A stretch of 64,000 bases of DNA, taken from assembly GCF_002937115.1 (NCBI RefSeq), contig NZ_NHRY01000075.1:1-64000 (forward strand). Reading direction: 5' to 3'. The translations under genes were made by a program, and so were the position numbers. The stretch comes from Rhodopila globiformis (GTDB lineage Bacteria > Pseudomonadota > Alphaproteobacteria > Acetobacterales > Acetobacteraceae). Below the pieces are notes generated by a model, which saw only the letters and a program-made list of their open reading frames with translations, ran no database searches and had not been told where the DNA came from. Below, in pieces: positions 59,040 to 64,000 of this stretch. Within the stretch, counting starts at the first letter, position 1; the number at the start of each line of letters is the position of its first letter.

Positions 59040-60275
59040 CTACCGCGCCATCCTGGCCGGGGCAGGACGACCGCCGGAAGCGTCTCGCACGCGCCGCCCC
59101 AGGATGATCGCACCGGCGTCGATACGCGCGAACGCGGCCGCAGCCACCAGACTTGCACCCAGCACAACGACGACGGTGGCCAACCGCGCCGCCCGCAGGC
59201 CAATCATCGGCGCAGCCGTTACCAGCAACAGCGCCCCCAGGCCGAAAACAATCGGCCAGTGGACAAGGTAGATCGAAAACGACAGACGTCCGAGGCCTAT
59301 CAGCATGGGGCGCGTGAGCGCAGCCCGGATGGCAGGCGAGGTCACCAAGCCAAAATATAACACAAGCGCACCGAGCACCTTTTGTGGATGGGGCGTGCAA
59401 GGCAGAATGGCCAGAAGATGCGCCTGGCACACCTTCGCGAGAACGGGGGCCTGCCACACCTCGGCCCGTACGCAGAGGAAAATGCCGGCGGCGATCAAGG
59501 CCACGGTGACGGCCCGGGGCAGATCCGGCAGCCGGCCGCGGCGCAGCGCGACCGCCAGCACGTGTCCGGCAATGAAGCACAGGAAGTGCGTCCGGGCGAG
59601 AAATGTGGTCGCCGCCGCCAAAGTCAGCAACCAACTCGTGCGGGACCGCCGTTGTGCCAGGGTCAGCAACAGCACCAGGACCGAGCCCTGCAGTTCCACG
59701 CTGAGGGTCCAGATTGGTGCGACATAGGCCAGGGTGACCGGATCGAGCCACCGTCCGAAGCCGAGCAGTGTCGGTGTTCCCATGCCGGCGTAGCCGAGAA
59801 AGAGCCCGTTGACGACGGCGTCCCTGACAAGGAATCCCACGCCGGGCGGCGGTCGCCACAGGCTCGCCAGCCACGACGAGTGCGTAAGGGCGCCGGCGGC
59901 CACGTTCGGCGAGCCGACGGCCAATTTGATTGCAAAAGAAAATATGCAGGCCGCGGCCGCGGGCACCAGCAGGCGCGTGACGCGCCCGGCCAGCAGCGCG
60001 CCTGGCCGGTCCAGCCGGGGCGCGAAGGCTGCCGTCAGCACCGTGCCGCTCAGCACGAAGAACAGGTAAACGGCGCTGTAGCCGTCGTAGATGAAGAACA
60101 AAGGCGATTCGCGCACCAGCCCGGCAATCGTTCCTGTGGCGAGGGTCGAAAATACCAGCACAGGCGCGAAAGCCGTCAGCACGTGCAGTACCAGAACCTG
60201 CAACGACGCCAGTCCGCGAATCGATTCCAGGTAGCCCACGCGCCGGGCAAAAGCGTCACCGGCGGACTGGGTCAT
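59040..60275 (-). CDS. Acyltransferase family 3 membrane protein
   Basis: This 411-residue integral membrane protein has about ten hydrophobic helices. Family features are RVGYLESIRGLASLQVLVLH (with the conserved N-terminal His in VLHVL), FFVLSGTVLTAAF and the late block RLSFSIYLVHWPIVFGLGAL. Members O-acetylate or O-acylate lipopolysaccharide, exopolysaccharide, Nod factors or other glycans at the inner membrane. The start MTQSAGDAFARR at 60275 is the first ATG with family sequence. A lone gene; the substrate glycan is unknown. Confidence 0.85.
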   Translation of the reverse strand: MTQSAGDAFARRVGYLESIRGLASLQVLVLHVLTAFAPVLVFSTLATGTIAGLVRESPLFFIYDGYSAVYLFFVLSGTVLTAAFAPRLDRPGALLAGRVTRLLVPAAAACIFSFAIKLAVGSPNVAAGALTHSSWLASLWRPPPGVGFLVRDAVVNGLFLGYAGMGTPTLLGFGRWLDPVTLAYVAPIWTLSVELQGSVLVLLLTLAQRRSRTSWLLTLAAATTFLARTHFLCFIAGHVLAVALRRGRLPDLPRAVTVALIAAGIFLCVRAEVWQAPVLAKVCQAHLLAILPCTPHPQKVLGALVLYFGLVTSPAIRAALTRPMLIGLGRLSFSIYLVHWPIVFGLGALLLVTAAPMIGLRAARLATVVVVLGASLVAAAAFARIDAGAIILGRRVRDASGGRPAPARMAR

Positions 60276-60826
60276 TTCAGAATTCGGATTGCCATGCAGC
60301 CCCACAACACTGACGCCAGGACCCTGCCAGGACCCTGCCAGACGTGCCGCCAGAGGGCAATCAGGCAAAGAGGCAGATGACAACTGCCGAGGTGCTGAGC
60401 TTGAGGCGCCCTTGCGCCGTATTGGCGTTAAGATTGCGGCGGCCGTTGCTGTTCCGTCATGGCGGGCGCAGGCTAGGCATCCACGCCTTGCGGTGTTGAT
60501 GCCGTCGAAAGACGTGGATGGGGCCCCCGCAACCGCCATGACGACAAAGCGGCCGCGCCGTCTCAACCTGTCTGCGGTTTGCTGTGTGAATACAAGTGTT
60601 CTTCGGTTTCGCGGTCCTACCAACCTGGCAGAAAGCGCTGGCTGGGATTGCAGCCCTCCAGCACGATCCGCCTGAGGGGAACCATCGGCGGAAACCGGTC
60701 ATCGGACCAGGCCGCTGGCATAACCGCGCCGCGACGCCGCCGGGCGAGGTGACAATCCGCGGCGTACCCTGTTGCATTGTTCAGACAGGACCACATTCGT
60801 TGACAAGAAATTCGGAGGGCAACGCC
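60276..60826. other. Gap between the acyltransferase and methyltransferase genes
   Basis: This divergent intergenic region contains the palindrome at 60456-60542 and a tandem CAGGACCCTGC repeat near 60320-60340. No gene is evident. Promoters for both flanking genes must lie here but are not clear. Confidence 0.5.
60456..60542. repeat. Palindromic intergenic repeat, long form, copy 2
   Basis: Arms 60456-60485 and 60513-60542 are 30 bases long around a 27-base loop, the same layout as 55750-55836. The ends (GTCATGG, CATCCACG/CGTGGATG, CCATGAC) are conserved while the middle of the arms has drifted, so the stem is imperfect. Confidence 0.75.
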
Positions 60827-61645
60827 ATGGCAGCGACATTCGATCCCGGGACCGCCCCGGCCATCACATTCAAGGCCCGGAACGCCGAAGCCTATGAACG
60901 GGTCATGGGCCAGTGGAGCCGCCGGTTGGCGCCGCTGCTGATCCGCTTCGGCGGCCTCGCGGACGGTGACCGCGTCGTGGACGTCGGCTGCGGCACCGGC
61001 AGCCTGACCTTTACCGCGCCGCAGGTCGCCAACGTCGCCGCCGTGGCGGGGATCGACCAGGCCGAGGTCTACGTCGCCCATGCGCGCGCCCGGAACACCG
61101 ATCCGCGCATCACCATCCAGCAGGCCGACGCGCGTGCCCTGCCGTTTGCCGACGCCGCGTTCGACCGCGCCTTCTCGATGCTGGTGCTGCAATTCATCCC
61201 GGATGCCGCACGCGCGGTGGCGGAGATGCGCCGCGTCGTGCGCCCCGGTGGAACGGTGGCCGCGGCGGTGTGGGATGCCTATGGCGGCATGCTGCGGACC
61301 CGCCTGATCTGGGACACCGCCGCGATGCTGGATCCAGCGTTCGAGCCCCCGCTGTTCCGTTCCCTCAGCGCGCCCGGCGAACTGGTGACCACATGGCGCG
61401 AGGCCGGCCTGGTTGACGTGGAGGAGACGGACCTGGTGATCCGCATGGAATTTGCCGATTTCGACGACTACTGGACATCCAGCACCGCCGAGGGACCGAT
61501 GTTCCAGTTTGTCTCCGGGCTGCCGGACTCCGCCCGGGCCGCGCTGGCCGAGCGCGTGCGGCGCGCTTACTGCGCCAACCGGCCGGATGGCCCGCGCTCG
61601 TTCGCCAGCGTGGCATGGGCCTGCCGGGGCCGTGTTCCCGGATAG
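60827..61645 (+). CDS. Class I SAM-dependent methyltransferase
   Basis: This 272-residue cytoplasmic methyltransferase has the SAM-binding motif I VVDVGCGTGSLTF (about 46-58). It also has the acidic ribose contact GIDQAEVYVAHA, ADARALPFADAAFDRAFSML and the post-motif RRVVRPGGTVAAAVWD. This is a UbiE/Methyltransf_11-type fold. The start at 60827 follows GGAGGG. It sits alone between two long gaps; the substrate is unknown. Confidence 0.88.
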   Translation: MAATFDPGTAPAITFKARNAEAYERVMGQWSRRLAPLLIRFGGLADGDRVVDVGCGTGSLTFTAPQVANVAAVAGIDQAEVYVAHARARNTDPRITIQQADARALPFADAAFDRAFSMLVLQFIPDAARAVAEMRRVVRPGGTVAAAVWDAYGGMLRTRLIWDTAAMLDPAFEPPLFRSLSAPGELVTTWREAGLVDVEETDLVIRMEFADFDDYWTSSTAEGPMFQFVSGLPDSARAALAERVRRAYCANRPDGPRSFASVAWACRGRVPG

Positions 61646-62376
61646 CCGGCCAGGCCATCGGACGCGGATCCTGTTGCGGATCCGCCGTTCAGGGGCACGG
61701 CGGGACACCCTGCCGCATCGCGCCAGCCGGATCGCCCAGACCGTCACGAGAGAAAAAAGGCGGCGCATGCGCCGCCAGTTGAGGGAGGAAACGTCCAGAG
61801 ACGCAGCCGCGTCGGCTGCGGGACCGGGCACTGCGCGGCGATATGGGAACGCCGGAGCAGCGGCCGTGGCGCATGATCCGCGAACGAGGGTATTTGGTCT
61901 GTTGCCTCGGTCACATCCGGAGCGAATTCCGCCCGCGCCGGCAGGGTATGATACCAACGGCCCGGACCAGTGGCCTGTCCTGTGCTGTGCGGCAATGACC
62001 GGTTCGGACCGTCCGGTCTGCGGTATTGGATCGCGCCGCCGGAACAGGAACCAGCTGTATTCATTTGTGGTTCCTTTCATGCAACAGGGCCAGCAACCAC
62101 GCCGCATACCGGTCAGGGCGCCGGCGGCGCTTTCGGCCGCGCTGAGGACGGCTGGTTTGGATCGGCGGGGAGCCACCGCGACCGCAGGCCGCAACAACAT
62201 CGGCTCCGCGGACTCTGCGCGCCGCTCGGCGAACGCTGCGTTTCAAAAAATGTGGTGCCGGAACAAAAACCGGCCAACGGGCGTGACGTCGGGCGCATCA
62301 CCGCGTGCTCAACGACCGTCCGTTCCCAGGACATGGTTGCCCAAGCCCACCGTCTCCGCTACCGTTAGGGGCCGAT
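61646..62376. other. Long gap upstream of the fluoride riboswitch
   Basis: No convincing gene is seen. TTCATTTGTGGTT at 62060-62072 recalls the arms of the inverted repeat at 34399-34552. An open frame crosses the region in phase with the downstream CrcB gene, but it shows no family similarity and passes through the riboswitch, so it is not coding. The promoter of the fluoride operon should lie near 62300-62370. Confidence 0.55.
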
Positions 62377-62423
62377 GGGGATGGGGTTCCCCGAAACCGC
62401 CCGCTGGGCTGATGACTCCTACC
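62377..62423 (+). promoter_or_regulatory. Fluoride riboswitch (crcB motif) aptamer
   Basis: The RNA follows the fluoride aptamer consensus. P1 has GGGGATGGGGTTCCCC (62377-62392), a purine joint is followed by CCGCC, and the stem GCCC/GGGC carries loop GCT (62400-62410). The conserved 3' segment GCTGATGACTCCTAC ends at 62423. The class is known to bind a fluoride-magnesium cluster and switch on fluoride-defence genes; here it precedes crcB and enolase. A small stem TACCGC/GCGGTA (62420-62425/62434-62439) overlaps the 3' end and could be the alternative pairing. Confidence 0.93.
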
Positions 62424-62461
62424 GCGCGAGATTGCGGTACGAGTCCGTCCACCGACCGACG

Positions 62462-62484
62462 GCCTGCCGTAAGGCGGGCTTTTT
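62462..62484 (+). terminator. Intrinsic terminator of the fluoride riboswitch
   Basis: GCCTGCC (62462-62468) and GGCGGGC (62473-62479) form a 7-bp stem (one G-U) with loop GTAA, followed by five T. The 3' arm can instead pair perfectly with GCCCGCC at 62488-62494, giving a competing hairpin. This supports control by transcription termination. Confidence 0.85.
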
Positions 62485-62526
62485 CATGCCCGCCCTCGCC
62501 TCGGGAGAAGGACGAGAGGAGGTGTC

Positions 62527-62576
62527 ATGGTTATGGACTGGGCATACACACGACCGCTGAAGCCCCGGGGCCACCC

Positions 62577-62580
<4 letters not shown>
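62527..62580 (+). CDS. 17-codon leader reading frame before crcB
   Basis: A strong ribosome site (GAGAGGAGG) precedes ATG at 62527. The frame reads MVMDWAYTRPLKPRGHP and stops at 62580. Its TGA overlaps the GTG start of crcB (GTGA at 62577-62580), so re-initiation could couple crcB translation to this leader. The GTG of crcB itself has no good ribosome site. Whether the peptide has any function is unknown; it may only deliver ribosomes. Confidence 0.55.

Positions 62581-64000
<1,420 letters not shown>

Noticed and set aside
60617-62200. 527-codon minus-strand frame over the methyltransferase and the following gap
   Set aside because: It covers a clear methyltransferase on the other strand and continues into repeat-bearing non-coding DNA; no family similarity.

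Overview
This 64-kb window is GC-rich, densely packed bacterial chromosome, most likely from an alphaproteobacterium of the order Rhodospirillales (Acetobacteraceae-like). That placement is inferred from base composition, the protein styles and the gene string hisG-hisD-infA-maf-rng-yacG next to tRNA-Phe. No 16S rRNA gene is present to confirm it.

Layout: (1) 1-990 holds nested insertion-sequence remains: the left end of an IS21-type element inside an IS701-type transposase. (2) 990-7340 holds a P-type ATPase, then a cytochrome b561 / diheme cytochrome c pair whose cytochrome c gene has lost both heme-binding motifs. This pair is divergent from a PepSY protein and an OmpR-type two-component system. 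(3) 7742-13852 is a CzcCBA-type heavy-metal efflux operon ending in a cupredoxin-like lipoprotein. (4) 14299-28086 is a tightly coupled seven-gene minus-strand operon: a fused double glycosyltransferase, a GT4 glycosyltransferase, an ABC exporter, a histidine phosphatase, and an MdtABC-like pump with two RND subunits. It diverges from a second two-component system (28320-30427). (5) 30656-37059 holds lspA and ileS, then a HlyD/FUSC efflux pair. (6) 37164-42464 holds a PIN/ribbon-helix-helix toxin-antitoxin pair, a NicC-like flavin monooxygenase, a phosphoesterase and an outer-membrane barrel protein. (7) 42486-51154 holds a haloalkane-dehalogenase-like hydrolase, then a direct tandem duplication of [phytoene-synthase-like gene - porin - DUF3313 lipoprotein]. 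One copy carries a superoxide dismutase; the other has a shrunken phytoene-synthase relic. (8) 52465-58517 is housekeeping: hisG, an inserted MqsRA-like toxin-antitoxin module with a perfect palindrome at its promoter, hisD, infA, maf, rng, yacG and tRNA-Phe. (9) 59040-61645 holds an acyltransferase and a methyltransferase. (10) 62377-64000 is a fluoride response unit: a fluoride riboswitch with an intrinsic terminator, a 17-codon leader frame, a CrcB fluoride channel fused to a universal-stress domain, and the start of enolase, the classic fluoride target.

Two layers of non-coding structure recur. One is a family of palindromic elements 48-87 nt long, beginning GTCATGG and ending CCATGAC, in gene borders. 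The other is a TTTGTG/CACAAA-type repeat forming a perfect 25-bp inverted repeat near 34.4-34.55 kb. The most unusual items are the fluoride operon with its CrcB-Usp fusion, the glycosyltransferase/ABC/RND operon, the heme-less diheme cytochrome and the decaying tandem duplication.
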